Part shown: positions 1 to 8,367 of the stretch, piece by piece
How the letters are laid out: each line of letters begins with the position of its first letter
Numbering within the stretch: the stretch's first letter is position 1
Assembly: GCF_042682525.1 (NCBI RefSeq)
Contig: NZ_JBHUHP010000002.1
Coordinates: forward strand, 62,001 to 126,000
Length of the DNA stretch: 64,000 nt
From: Blastococcus_B deserti
GTDB taxonomy: Bacteria; Actinomycetota; Actinomycetes; Mycobacteriales; Geodermatophilaceae
Reading direction: 5' to 3'
Position numbers and translations under genes: made by a program
Notes under the pieces: generated by a model
What the model was told of the DNA's origin: nothing
What the model saw: only the letters and a program-made list of their open reading frames with translations
Databases searched by the model: none

Positions 1-25
1 AGTAGGTCAGCTGCCTGGCGTCCAC
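1..25 (-). CDS. Start of a LysR-type regulator (partial, leaves window)
   Basis: Reading the minus strand from 25, a GTG codon is preceded by GGAGGT at good spacing and opens the peptide VDARQLTY before the window ends. LysR-type regulators characteristically begin M-(D/E)-x-(R)-Q-L-(R/K/T)-Y-F, the first turn of the winged helix-turn-helix, so a LysR-family gene running leftward is the best reading. Only eight residues are visible, so target and effector cannot be named. It follows the sugar-acid module on the same strand after a 326-base gap. Confidence 0.45.
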
Positions 26-351
26 CGCGTCACCTCCGGGGAACCGATAGGCGCAACCTAACGGCGGGGCGGCGCGCGCAGGAGGGGCGCGGCGGCGACG
101 CCGGCCCGGCGGGCGAGCCCGGGGCCGGCGCGGCGGGCGGGCTCGGTTCCGCCGGCCGGTGGGTCAGTGCGCGGCGGGTGCCCGGAACCCAGTTCCTCCG
201 ACGGCGATCCGAGCCGGGACCCCGGCCTGTCGCAGCGTCTCGCCGCGGTCGCCGGGGAACGCATCGGCCGACGGGTCGGCTCGGCGACAGTCGGGGGGTG
301 ACTCACACGAGCCGCGGCGTGCACCGGGCCGCCGGACCGACCGGACGCCTC
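26..351. other. Intergenic gap, no gene seen
   Basis: This stretch separates the stop of the DeoR-type gene from the probable LysR start. Open frames here are Arg/Pro/Ala-rich and lack a ribosome site or recognisable motif. The last bases next to 26 hold the LysR ribosome site (GGAGGT on the minus strand). GC-rich self-complementary runs lie around 100-165, but I see no clean terminator. Confidence 0.5.
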
Positions 352-1191
352 CTACGCCCGCTCGGCGCGACCGCTCGGATCGACGACCACCACGTCGACC
401 CCGGCCGCGACGAAGGGCGCCACGGCCTCGGGTCGGACGTCGTCGTCGGTGACCAGCGTCCAGGGCGCCGGCAGTCGCGCCCACGAATGGAAGGGGCGGT
501 GCCCCAGCTTGGCCGCATGGGCGAGGACGTAGACGGCGTCCGCGCGACGCGCCATCAGCTCCTTGAGGCGGGTCTGGTCGAGGCCCGCCTCGCAGATGCC
601 GCCGTCCGCCGTCACCCCATCGGCACCGAGGAAGGCCCGGTCGAAGGTCATCCGCTCGAGCGCCGCCTCGGTGAGCGGTCCGACGAAGCCCCGGGAGAGG
701 TGGCGCAGCGTGCCGCCCAGGCATTCGACGTGGATCTGGTCGAGGCCGGCGAGGGCCTCGAGCGAGGTCAGGCCGGTGGTGGCCACGGTGAGGGGGGTGA
801 CCGTGCGCAGCTCGTGCGCCAGCACCCCCACCGTCGAGCCGGCGTCGAGCAGGACGGTCTCCCCCGCCCGGACCTGACCGGCCGCCCAGCGGGCGATGGC
901 GCGCTTGGCGTCGTAGGCCTCGCCGAGGCGCTGGCGCAGCGACGACTCCGGGTGGGCGAGCAGCGCCATGGCACCCCCGTAGGTGCGCGCCAGCCGGCCC
1001 TCGGCGGTGAGCGTCGCGAGGTCGCGACGGATCGTCGACGCGGTCACGTCGAAGGTCGCCGCCAGCTCCTCGACCGACGTCAGCCCACTCGTGGTCGCCA
1101 GGCGGTAAATCTCCTCCCGGCGGTGGCGCGATCCGAGCTGACGGGCGTTGCCGGGCGCGTGGTGCGCTGCCCTGGTGCCGGTCGGGTGCAC
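352..1191 (-). CDS. DeoR/GlpR-family transcriptional regulator
   Basis: A 279-residue protein. Residues about 22-75 form a DeoR-type helix-turn-helix (RREEIYRLA, then VEELAATFDVTASTIRRDL and the family hallmark GRLARTYGGA). The rest is the DeoR sensor domain, a sugar-phosphate-binding isomerase-like fold, with the phosphate-site signatures DAGSTVGVLA, GGTLR and GADGV. The start is GTG; the first 20 residues precede the domain, and the usual family length is nearer 255. It lies 28 bases downstream of the pdxA-like gene on the same strand, so it probably represses its own operon and senses a four-carbon acid phosphate or related intermediate (inference). Confidence 0.88.
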   Translation of the reverse strand: MHPTGTRAAHHAPGNARQLGSRHRREEIYRLATTSGLTSVEELAATFDVTASTIRRDLATLTAEGRLARTYGGAMALLAHPESSLRQRLGEAYDAKRAIARWAAGQVRAGETVLLDAGSTVGVLAHELRTVTPLTVATTGLTSLEALAGLDQIHVECLGGTLRHLSRGFVGPLTEAALERMTFDRAFLGADGVTADGGICEAGLDQTRLKELMARRADAVYVLAHAAKLGHRPFHSWARLPAPWTLVTDDDVRPEAVAPFVAAGVDVVVVDPSGRAERA

Positions 1192-1219
1192 GACGTCCCC
1201 CGGAGGATGCCGAGGCGGG

Positions 1220-2263
1220 TCAGGCGCCGGGGCTCGGCGCCATCTGCGCCGCCTGACGCAGGGCCTCGACCATGCTGCCGACCTCGACCTTCCCGGTGCC
1301 TGCGATGTCGAAGGCGGTGCCGTGGTCGACCGACGTCCGGATGACCGGCAGCCCGACGGTGATGTTGACGCCGGCCTCGATGCCCAGGACCTTCACCGGA
1401 CCGTGCCCCTGGTCGTGGTACATCGCCACGACGAGGTCGTAGTCGCCGCGGCCGGCGACGAAGAAGACCGTGTCGGCCGGCAGCGGCCCGCGGGCGTCGA
1501 TCCCGTCGGCCTGCAGCCGCTCGATCGCCGGGACGATCTTCTCCTCCTCCTCGCCGTAGCCGAACAGGCCGTTCTCACCGGCGTGCGGGTTGATGCCGCA
1601 GACGGCGATCCGCGGCGCGGGGATCCCCGCCCGCTGCAGGGCCTCGTGGCCGCGGCGAACCGTCCGCTCCACGAGCCCCGGCTCGATCTTCGCGACCGCG
1701 TCGATCAGCCCGATGTGCGTGGTCACGTGGATGACCCGGATCCGCGGGGAGTTGAGCATCATCGACACCTCCTCGGTGCCGGTGAGGTGTGCCAGCAGCT
1801 CGGTGTGCCCGGGGAAGACGTGCCCGCCCGCGTGCAGCGCTTCCTTGTTCAGCGGCGCGGTGCAGATCGCCTGCACCCGGCCCTCCATGGCCAGCTCACT
1901 GGCCACGCGGATGTACTCGTAGGCGGCATGGCCGGCGACCGGGGACAGCTTGCCCCACGGCAGGTCGGCGGGCAGCAGGCCCAGGTCGATGACGTTGACC
2001 CGTCCGGGGGCGAACACGGCGTCCTCGACCGACTCGACGGGGACGATCTCCGCGTCGACGCCGAGGATCTCGGCGGCCGCCCGCAGGCGCTGCGCGTCCC
2101 CGATGACGACGGGCCGGCAGAGCGCGGCGATCTCGGGCTGCACCAGAGCGCCCACGACGACCTCCGGCCCCACGCCCGCGCCGTCGCCCATGGTGACGGC
2201 GACGAAGGGGGTGGCGGTGAGGGCGTCGGTCGGAGTGTCGGCGGGAGGAGCAGTCGTCGTCAT
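1220..2263 (-). CDS. pdxA2: PdxA-family 4-phosphate dehydrogenase (probable four-carbon sugar-acid catabolism)
   Basis: 347 residues with the PdxA fold: N-terminal VAVTMGDGAGVGPE, a metal-ligand histidine in FPGHTELLAHL, CGINPHAGENG and the C-terminal YHDQGHGPVK...FDIAGTG region. PdxA oxidises 4-phosphohydroxy-L-threonine in vitamin B6 synthesis. PdxA2 paralogues beside a DUF1537 kinase instead oxidise and decarboxylate D-threonate or D-erythronate 4-phosphate to dihydroxyacetone phosphate. The adjacent kinase and DeoR regulator favour the catabolic role here. AAAGG sits just before the ATG; the gene starts 35 bases after the kinase stop. Substrate stereochemistry cannot be read from sequence. 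Confidence 0.85.
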   Translation of the reverse strand: MTTTAPPADTPTDALTATPFVAVTMGDGAGVGPEVVVGALVQPEIAALCRPVVIGDAQRLRAAAEILGVDAEIVPVESVEDAVFAPGRVNVIDLGLLPADLPWGKLSPVAGHAAYEYIRVASELAMEGRVQAICTAPLNKEALHAGGHVFPGHTELLAHLTGTEEVSMMLNSPRIRVIHVTTHIGLIDAVAKIEPGLVERTVRRGHEALQRAGIPAPRIAVCGINPHAGENGLFGYGEEEEKIVPAIERLQADGIDARGPLPADTVFFVAGRGDYDLVVAMYHDQGHGPVKVLGIEAGVNITVGLPVIRTSVDHGTAFDIAGTGKVEVGSMVEALRQAAQMAPSPGA

Positions 2264-2298
2264 GGCATGCCTTTCGTCGAGCCTCGGTGAGGCGGTCG

Positions 2299-3537
2299 TC
2301 AGTGTCGGGACGGCAACGCGGCTGAGGGACGCAACGCCGCGAGGATCATGAGCAGGGAGTCAGGGCCACCGAAGCTGCCGGGGCGGGTGACGACGGAGGA
2401 TCCGTCGGGCAGCCGGCTCAGGACGGCCCCGTGATGCACCTGCCCCACCGGCGTGAGCCGCGTGACCCCCAGGGCGTCGAGGACCCTGCGGGCGGTCTCA
2501 CCCCCCGTGAGCACGAGGTCGAGGGGACCGGTCCGGGCCAGCGTGCGGCCCACCAGCTCGCCGAGTTCCGCCGCGAGCTTCCGGGAGTCCGACGGCGCCA
2601 CCGGCGTGTCCGGGTCGATGCGGACGACCAGCGGCCCGACGCCCACGCCGGCAGCCAGGCGATCGGGCCAGCCGTCCGCCCGTTCGCCGTCCAGGAGGGT
2701 GGCAGCCGGGAGACGGACCTCGGCGACACCGGACTCGGTCAGCCGGGCGACCTGCCGGGCCGCGACGGGTTCGGCGGTGCCGACGACGACGAGGGGGCCC
2801 GGCCGCCCAGGATGCGGCGGCGGCGGTGCAGCGGGTGCCGCGGACCACGTCCGCCCGAGCGCTGCCGCCAGCCCGGCGGAGCCGGCGAGGGCGAGGAGGG
2901 GAAGCTGGTCGGACAACGCCGTCACCGCGGAGACCACCGCGTCGAGGTCGTCCTCACCGTCCCCGTCGCACACCGGGACGCGACCGTCCCGGACCGCTCG
3001 CGCGACGGCATCGGGCAGGGTCGCTGATCGCACGGTCGACAGGTCCAGCAGCACGGTGGGCAGCGGCGCGAGCACGGCGGCGACGCTGTCCGGCGCAGTC
3101 GTCCCCTGGGTCGCCCATGCCGCAGTCGCCGACAGGGGCGCGCCGTCGACGGTCAGCACGCCGTCGTGAACGACGCGATGCAGCGCCGGCAGCGCGGGAG
3201 CGACGACCACACCGCCCCGGGCGCGGAGCACGCCGACGTGGGCCGCCACGGGACCACGCAGCAGGGAGTCGAACTTCGCGAGGACCTGCCGCGACGGTGG
3301 GCCGGCCGGCCGCGTACGCAGCGCGGCCACCGCTCGGGCGGCGGCCTGGTCAGAGGGAAGCTGGCGGTCGTCGAGGTCGACGACGAGCACGTCGGCGTCG
3401 GCCGGCCACGCCTCGGCTGCCGGTGCGAGGACCAGCTCGCTGCGCGTTGTGCGCGACATCAGCACGGCTGCCGTCTCCGCCGCGCCGGAGAGGTCGTCGG
3501 CCAGGACGAGCACCCTCGGTGCGCCGTCTCGTACCAC
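2299..3537 (-). CDS. Four-carbon acid sugar kinase (OtnK/DtnK family, DUF1537)
   Basis: 412 residues from a GTG that has a strong AAGGAGG six bases upstream; a longer frame back to 3645 is Arg/Gly-rich and unsupported. The N-terminal domain begins VRDGAPRVLVLADDLSGAAETAAVL, the DUF1537 signature, with KFDSLLRG further on. The C-terminal nucleotide-binding domain carries LVLTGGETARRVLDALG and ends RPGSFGGPDSL. The family phosphorylates D-threonate, D-erythronate or related acids at O4, giving the substrate of the PdxA-like dehydrogenase encoded next. It is the first gene of the module; no dedicated transporter is visible nearby. Confidence 0.85.
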   Translation of the reverse strand: MVRDGAPRVLVLADDLSGAAETAAVLMSRTTRSELVLAPAAEAWPADADVLVVDLDDRQLPSDQAAARAVAALRTRPAGPPSRQVLAKFDSLLRGPVAAHVGVLRARGGVVVAPALPALHRVVHDGVLTVDGAPLSATAAWATQGTTAPDSVAAVLAPLPTVLLDLSTVRSATLPDAVARAVRDGRVPVCDGDGEDDLDAVVSAVTALSDQLPLLALAGSAGLAAALGRTWSAAPAAPPPPHPGRPGPLVVVGTAEPVAARQVARLTESGVAEVRLPAATLLDGERADGWPDRLAAGVGVGPLVVRIDPDTPVAPSDSRKLAAELGELVGRTLARTGPLDLVLTGGETARRVLDALGVTRLTPVGQVHHGAVLSRLPDGSSVVTRPGSFGGPDSLLMILAALRPSAALPSRH

Positions 3538-3758
3538 CGATCGCCTCCTTCGCTCGGCACCGCCGGGTCCTCCGACGCCCGCCGAGCCCAGTGCGGCCGC
3601 GCTCCCTGGTGTGCAGCGTGCCACACCGTGCGCGTTCCGCGCCATCGCTCGCGCGAAACGCGCAGCAGGATGACTCTCGACCGGGAGGGCGGCGCAGGCC
3701 TGGCGCGCAGGGCCGTACGCCCCTTCTCGGGGGGATCGGCGACTCCTAGCGTCGGTTC

Positions 3759-3944
3759 ATGACGCGGAAGCCACTGCGGTGCCGGTTCGGGTTTCACTCC
3801 TACGTCCAGCGACATCCGGACGGCGACCAGCCCTCGAGACCGGACGACAAGATCTGCCGGCAGTGCGGGAAGCGCACCGGCACCCCGTTCGGGAACGTGC
3901 CGGGCGCCGTCCTCGGCGGCGGTGGCGGTCCCGGCGGCTTCTGA
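3759..3944 (+). CDS. Small zinc-ribbon-like protein, unknown function
   Basis: 61 residues with Cys8 and the pair Cys33-x2-Cys36 (ICRQCGK) after an N-terminal basic segment RCRFGFHSY, ending in a Gly-rich tail (about residues 50-61). The CxxC with nearby Cys/His resembles small actinobacterial zinc-binding proteins. It runs on the plus strand between minus-strand genes and has consistent GC-rich third positions. The ribosome site is weak. No function can be assigned. Confidence 0.6.
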   Translation: MTRKPLRCRFGFHSYVQRHPDGDQPSRPDDKICRQCGKRTGTPFGNVPGAVLGGGGGPGGF

Positions 3945-4025
3945 TCGCAGCCCCCAGACGCCGAGCCGGCCTCACCGCCGGATGGGCTTCGCGACCCGTC
4001 CGGCGTGCAAGGCCCCAAGCGTCGA

Positions 4026-4240
4026 GTGAGCTCCTCGACCCGGCGACGTCTGGCCGACCGTCCCGCACAACAGCGAACCGCCGCCGGCCCGCTGCTGCAG
4101 CCCGACCCGCCGAACTGGGGCTTCCGTGACCTGACGAAGGAGTAGGCGAGGGCCGTCGACGCCGAGCACCTGCGCGACCTCCGCGGCGGCCGCCTGCGGC
4201 CGGTCCTCGAGGCCCCCTGGCACCTGCGCGAGACGACGAA
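4026..4240 (+). pseudogene. Possible short coding remnant interrupted by an amber codon
   Basis: A GTG-led frame of 39 codons ends in a peptide NWGFRDLTKE followed by TAG at 4143-4145. The same frame continues with coding-like composition for about 30 further codons (AVDAEHLRDLRGG..., then APWHLRETT) before running into the hairpin beside tmRNA. This may be a small gene cut by a stop or simply chance. tmRNA 3' ends are frequent integration sites, so decay at an old insertion scar is conceivable but not shown. Confidence 0.22.
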
Positions 4241-4274
4241 CCGCCCCGGACCTCCAGGTCCGGGGCGGTTCGTC
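4235..4274 (-). terminator. Perfect 18-bp hairpin downstream of tmRNA
   Basis: Positions 4235-4252 and 4257-4274 are exact reverse complements around a 4-base loop. The hairpin lies about 47 bases past the mature tmRNA 3' end on its strand. There is no T-run, as is common for actinobacterial terminators. Its placement fits ssrA transcription termination. Confidence 0.6.
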
Positions 4275-4320
4275 ATCCTGCGAAGGGCCTCCGCACAATC
4301 TGCGAAGACCCCGGGGTGGG

Positions 4321-4692
4321 TGGAGGTGGCGGGAATCGAACCCGCGTCCTTCGACGCATCACCAGGGCTTCTCCGAGCGCAGTCTGCGTTGCCTCTGCTC
4401 GGCCCCACCGATCACGCAGACGAGTCGGTGTGACGGGCCCAGTCGCTGTTGGATGTCCCGCACGCGCCCGCGACCGGCACGCGCAGTGAGTCATCTAGCT
4501 GATGCCAGGCACCGGGCCGATGACGAACCCGGGCTGACAGCGACGCCTAGCTGCCGTCAGGCAGCGAGGCCGTACGCGCGCTGATCGTAGTCGGCGCTTG
4601 TGTGGTTGCAACGGATGGTTAACGAGCTCATCGTTGCCTTCCTCGGCTCGCTTCCCCTGGTCACCCGACCGAAGTCGAGACCATTCACCCCC
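4321..4692 (-). ncRNA. ssrA: Transfer-messenger RNA (tmRNA)
   Basis: The 5' end GGGGGTG (4692-4686) pairs over seven positions, with one G-U, with CACCTCC (4328-4322), forming the acceptor stem; A4321 is the discriminator. A T-arm with GGTTCGATTCCCGC precedes the 3' strand. The next bases are CCC, so the CCA end is not exactly encoded. The tag reading frame ends at a TGA (4559-4557) and most likely resumes at GCC (4595), giving ADYDQRAYGLAA by analogy with the mycobacterial ADSHQRDYALAA. With SmpB (12546-13022) it rescues stalled ribosomes and tags nascent chains for proteolysis. Length is about 372 nt before CCA addition, normal for actinobacteria. Confidence 0.95.
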
Positions 4693-4762
4693 TGTGTAGT
4701 TGTGCGAGAAGCGTAACGGCTCCGGGCGCGTCTGTGTTCCCCGGGCCGGGGGTGTTCCAGGG

Positions 4763-5179
4763 TCAGTGCACGCGCGCGAGCCAGCGCCGCTGCCACGGCG
4801 TCTCGACCGCCCGCGGGTGGTACCCGCGGCGCACCCAGGCGACCGCGTCGGCCGGCAGCAGACCGTCGAGGACGGCGAGGGCGGCCAGCGCCGTCCCGGT
4901 GCGCCCGACCCCGCCCCGGCAGGTCACCTCCACCCGCTCCCCCGTCAGCGCCCGGCGGTGGGCCTCCCGCAGCGCGTCGAGCGCGTCGTCCGGGTCGACC
5001 GGGACCCAGAAGTCCGGCCAGCGGACGCGCCGGTGCGGCCAGGCCGGCGGCGGTCCGGCCGCCAGCACCAGGGCGAAGTCGGCCGGTGACACGAGGGATC
5101 CGAGCCGCCGTCCGCGCACGCGGGCTCCGCCGGGGAGCAGCAGCACCCCCGGCGCGTCGGCCCACCCGACGTCCGCCAT
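4763..5179 (-). CDS. Protein tyrosine/dual-specificity phosphatase-like protein
   Basis: 138 residues with the phosphatase P-loop CRGGVGRTG at residues 87-95 (Cys87 nucleophile, Arg93 phosphate-binding) following VEVT, the usual strand-loop context of cysteine-based phosphatases. Upstream VPVDPDDALDAL supplies acidic residues that could include the general acid. It is compact compared with classical PTPs and resembles small bacterial dual-specificity-type enzymes. Substrate unknown. It is transcribed divergently from nothing close; tmRNA lies downstream and corA upstream on the same strand. Confidence 0.78.
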   Translation of the reverse strand: MADVGWADAPGVLLLPGGARVRGRRLGSLVSPADFALVLAAGPPPAWPHRRVRWPDFWVPVDPDDALDALREAHRRALTGERVEVTCRGGVGRTGTALAALAVLDGLLPADAVAWVRRGYHPRAVETPWQRRWLARVH

Positions 5180-5260
5180 GCGCCTCCACGGTCGGCGTCG
5201 TCCCGCAGAAGGACATTCTGGCGTCCGGAACGCCCTCCTCCGGGAGTCGGCGCGCTCCGC

Positions 5261-6400
5261 TCAGATCCAGTCGCGCCGCTTGAACACGACGTAGAGCACC
5301 AGGCTCACCGCGGCCATCAGCAGCAGCGCCAGCGGATAGCCGAACTGCCAGCCCAGCTCGGGCATGGTCTCGAAGTTCATCCCGTAGACGGTCCCGACCA
5401 GGGTCGGCGCGAACAGGATGGCCGCCCACGCGGAGATCTTCTTGACCTCCTCGCCCTGCGCGATGCTGGCCTCGGTGAGCTCGCGGATCTCGTCGTTCTG
5501 CCGCTGCGCGACCAGGGTGGCGTTCACGGTCAGGATGTCGCGCAGCTGCAACCGGAAGGCCTCGACCCGCTCGTTCACCTGGGTGACGTGGTCGGCGACG
5601 TCACGGAGGTAGCTGCGCAGCTCCTCGTCGACGCCGTACTTGTCGAACCCGGCGGTGATCGCGGCCAGGATGCCGGTCAGGGGCGCGGCGGCGCGCTGGA
5701 ACTCCAGCACCTCCTGGGAGAGCTCGTAGATGCGCCGCGACACCCCGGGGTCACCGCGGAAGACCTCGGTCTCGATCTCGTCGATGTCGGTGGCCAGCCC
5801 GTCGACCACCGGCCGGTACCCGTCGACGACGGCGTCCAAGGTCGCGTAGAGCACCGCCTCGCTGCCCTTGGCCAGCAGCGCGGGCTCGCTCTCCAGCCGG
5901 CGCCGCACCCGGGAGAGGTCCGGCGACTCGCTGTGCCGCACGGTGATGGCGAAGTCCGCACCGAGGAACAGGTGGAGTTCGCCGAACTCCACCTCCTCGG
6001 CCTCGTCCAGGTACCGGGCCGCCTTGAGGACGACGAACAGCGTGCCGCCGTAGCGCTCGAACTTGGGCCGCTGGTGCGCCTTGATCGCGTCCTCGACGGC
6101 GAGCTCGGGCAGGTGGAACAGCTCGGCCAGCTCACCGAGCTCGGCCGGCTCGGGCCGGTAGAGCCCCAGCCACGCGAGGCGGTCCTCCCCCGCGGCCAGC
6201 TCCTCCCGGCTCTCGGCGGCCGTGGCCGGCGTGGCCACCCGCCGGCCCTCGGAATAGACGGCGTTGTCGACCACCCGCGACCGGCCGACGGGCGCGGGAG
6301 AGGGGGCCACCTTGGTCACGGACGCGGTCCCGTTCGACCGCACCGGACGGCGGGTGAGCGTGGTGAGGGCAGTCAGCGGCGCGAGACGGCGCTCGGTCAT
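5261..6400 (-). CDS. corA: CorA-family magnesium/cobalt transporter
   Basis: 379 residues. A large N-terminal cytoplasmic domain with many acidic and coiled segments leads to two C-terminal membrane helices. The family signature YGMNFETMPELGW (GMN) lies between the helices, and the protein ends in the usual basic tail FKRRDWI. CorA forms a homopentameric channel for Mg2+ with Co2+ and Ni2+ permeability. The first 60 or so residues are low-complexity, so the precise start is less certain. Neighbours give no functional link. Confidence 0.92.
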   Translation of the reverse strand: MTERRLAPLTALTTLTRRPVRSNGTASVTKVAPSPAPVGRSRVVDNAVYSEGRRVATPATAAESREELAAGEDRLAWLGLYRPEPAELGELAELFHLPELAVEDAIKAHQRPKFERYGGTLFVVLKAARYLDEAEEVEFGELHLFLGADFAITVRHSESPDLSRVRRRLESEPALLAKGSEAVLYATLDAVVDGYRPVVDGLATDIDEIETEVFRGDPGVSRRIYELSQEVLEFQRAAAPLTGILAAITAGFDKYGVDEELRSYLRDVADHVTQVNERVEAFRLQLRDILTVNATLVAQRQNDEIRELTEASIAQGEEVKKISAWAAILFAPTLVGTVYGMNFETMPELGWQFGYPLALLLMAAVSLVLYVVFKRRDWI

Positions 6401-6658
6401 GACGGACTCCCGGGGAGGCAGGGACGGCGAGGGGCACCGGGAGGTCCTCGCGCGCCCGGCCCCGTCCCGGGTCCCACCCTGAGCGTGCGAAGGGCGGGGA
6501 GGACGGGGTCCTTCAGGCGGGGAGGACCTCGGGACCGGTACTGGGAGGTTCGCTGCGCATGCGCTTCCTCCCTCCTGGTCGAGGCCGCGTCCGTCCGCAG
6601 GCCGTCGTCCATGGTGTCACGGCCTGTCCAGCACGCGTCCCCCGCCCGGATGAACCGC

Positions 6659-8278
6659 TCAGCCGGGGCTGCCGAGCACCAGGCCCACCATCAGCGGGAG
6701 GAACAGCACGATCAACAGCGCGCCGAGCACGTCGAAGGAGATCCCCGACCGGATCATCTTGGTGATCGGCACGACACCGGACCCGTAGACGATCGCGTTC
6801 TGCGGCGTGGAGACGGGCAGCATGAAACCGAAGGACGCGGCGAACGTCGCGGCGAGCGCGGGGACGAACGGGTTGACCCCCGCGGCGATGGCGACCGGGA
6901 TGATGATCGGGACGACGACGGCCGCCGACGCGGTGTTGCTCGTGGTCTCGGAGATGATGATCGCCAGGATCACCGCGAAGATCGTGATCGCGAAGGTGCT
7001 GGTCAGGCCGAGCGTGGCCGCCGAACCCTCACCGATGGTCAGCGCGAGTCCCGTGCTGTCGAGCAGCGAGCCGAAGATGATGCCGGTGCCGAACAGCAGG
7101 ACCGTGCCCCAGTCGATCGTGGCCGCGTCGCTCCAGTTGAGCGTGAACTCCCGCGACTTCCAGTCGGTGGGCAGCAGGAACAGCAGCGAGGCACCCATGA
7201 CGGCGACGATGCCCTCGTTGAGCCGCCCGCTGACCGTCTCGTAGAGGGACGAGTCGGTGCCCGCGGCGAGCGCGATGATGCCGGGGAAGATCCACAGCGA
7301 CACGGTGACCCCGAAGGCGATGAGCGTGTTGCGCTCGGCCCGCGAGAACTTCCCCAGGTGCGAGCGTTCGGCCCGCACGTACTCGCTGACGCCCTCGATG
7401 CGACGGATCTCCGGCCGGTTGAGGAGCAGCAGCACCGCGGCCAGCGCCACGAACATCAGCGCGCAGATGGGCAGCGCCATGAGCATCCACTGCAGGAACC
7501 CGATGCGCTCCCCCGTCGCCTCCTCGATCAACCCGCGGCCGATCAGGTTGGGCGGCGTGCCGACCGGGGTGAGCAGCCCGCCCACGCTGGCGCCGTAGGC
7601 CAGCATCAGCATCAGGGCGACACCCACCCGCAGCCGGAGCGGGTCGAAGTCCGGCCGCACCAGCTCCTTGTCCTGCAGCAGCTTGGCGATCACCGACAGG
7701 ATGCCCAGCGCCGTCGGCAGCAGCATGGCGACGGTCGCGGTGTTGGAGACGAAGGCCGACAGCAGCGCCGTGATCGCCCCGAACGCGATGACCACGCGGT
7801 AGGTCGACGTGCCCACGAACTTCAGGGACAGCACGAACATGGCGAAGCGGCGGGCCAGGCCGTGCTTGAGCATGGCGGCGGCCAGGATGAACGCGCCGAT
7901 GAAGGTGAATACGGTCGTCGACCCGAACGGGGCGACGGCGTCGGCGGCGGGCACCACCCCCAGGACGACGATCGCCCCGATGCCGATGAGCCCGCCGATC
8001 GGGATCGGCACCGGCTCGGTGATCCACAGGATGATGACGCCGAGCAGGATCGCGGCCAGCAGGTGCTGGTCGCGGGGCAGGTCGACCGGCAGCAGCGCGA
8101 AGACGATCGTCACCGCCGGGGCGAGGAACAGCCCGACGGTGCGGCGGCCCTTCTCGAAACGCTCCTCGGCCGGGCTGAGCTCCTGCTCGCCGAGACTTCG
8201 GTAGGTGGCGCTGCCCCGGAAGGCCGCGTCGACGTCGGTTCGCTGGACCTGCCCCTGCTGCCGCTCGGTCGCGGTCAT
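6659..8278 (-). CDS. SLC13/DASS-family sodium-coupled anion (dicarboxylate) transporter
   Basis: 539 residues from the ATG at 8278, which has a G-rich stretch upstream. Hydrophobic helices fill the protein. Two SNT motifs (SNTATVAMLLPTAL and TTSNTASAAVVVP), each followed by a proline-containing loop (LLTPVGTPPNLIG and LPVSTPQNAIVYGSG), are the two Na+/substrate half-sites of the divalent-anion/Na+ symporter family (VcINDY). Likely substrates are C4-dicarboxylates or related anions; sulfate or phosphate cannot be excluded. Single gene between corA and an SCO6745-type gene. Confidence 0.88.
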   Translation of the reverse strand: MTATERQQGQVQRTDVDAAFRGSATYRSLGEQELSPAEERFEKGRRTVGLFLAPAVTIVFALLPVDLPRDQHLLAAILLGVIILWITEPVPIPIGGLIGIGAIVVLGVVPAADAVAPFGSTTVFTFIGAFILAAAMLKHGLARRFAMFVLSLKFVGTSTYRVVIAFGAITALLSAFVSNTATVAMLLPTALGILSVIAKLLQDKELVRPDFDPLRLRVGVALMLMLAYGASVGGLLTPVGTPPNLIGRGLIEEATGERIGFLQWMLMALPICALMFVALAAVLLLLNRPEIRRIEGVSEYVRAERSHLGKFSRAERNTLIAFGVTVSLWIFPGIIALAAGTDSSLYETVSGRLNEGIVAVMGASLLFLLPTDWKSREFTLNWSDAATIDWGTVLLFGTGIIFGSLLDSTGLALTIGEGSAATLGLTSTFAITIFAVILAIIISETTSNTASAAVVVPIIIPVAIAAGVNPFVPALAATFAASFGFMLPVSTPQNAIVYGSGVVPITKMIRSGISFDVLGALLIVLFLPLMVGLVLGSPG

Positions 8279-8367
8279 GGCGCCCCCCGTGTCGGGATGT
8301 GCCTTGACGATAGGAGCGGAGCAGCCGGTCAGCGACCCGTGCGGACGCGCCGTCCGGCATGTCCCCG

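Noticed and set aside
3538..3645. N-terminal extension of the sugar-acid kinase
   Set aside because: The extension is Arg/Gly-rich, and a strong AAGGAGG sits at the right distance for GTG 3537, where the kinase domain begins.
4321..4360. A separate tRNA gene suggested by the T-arm sequence
   Set aside because: The T-arm belongs to the tRNA-like domain of tmRNA; there is no anticodon arm, and the acceptor stem pairs with 4686-4692.
4557..5429. A 290-codon minus-strand frame ending in SADYDQRAYGLAA
   Set aside because: Its end is just the tmRNA tag frame; the rest overlaps the phosphatase gene in another frame. It is not a protein gene.
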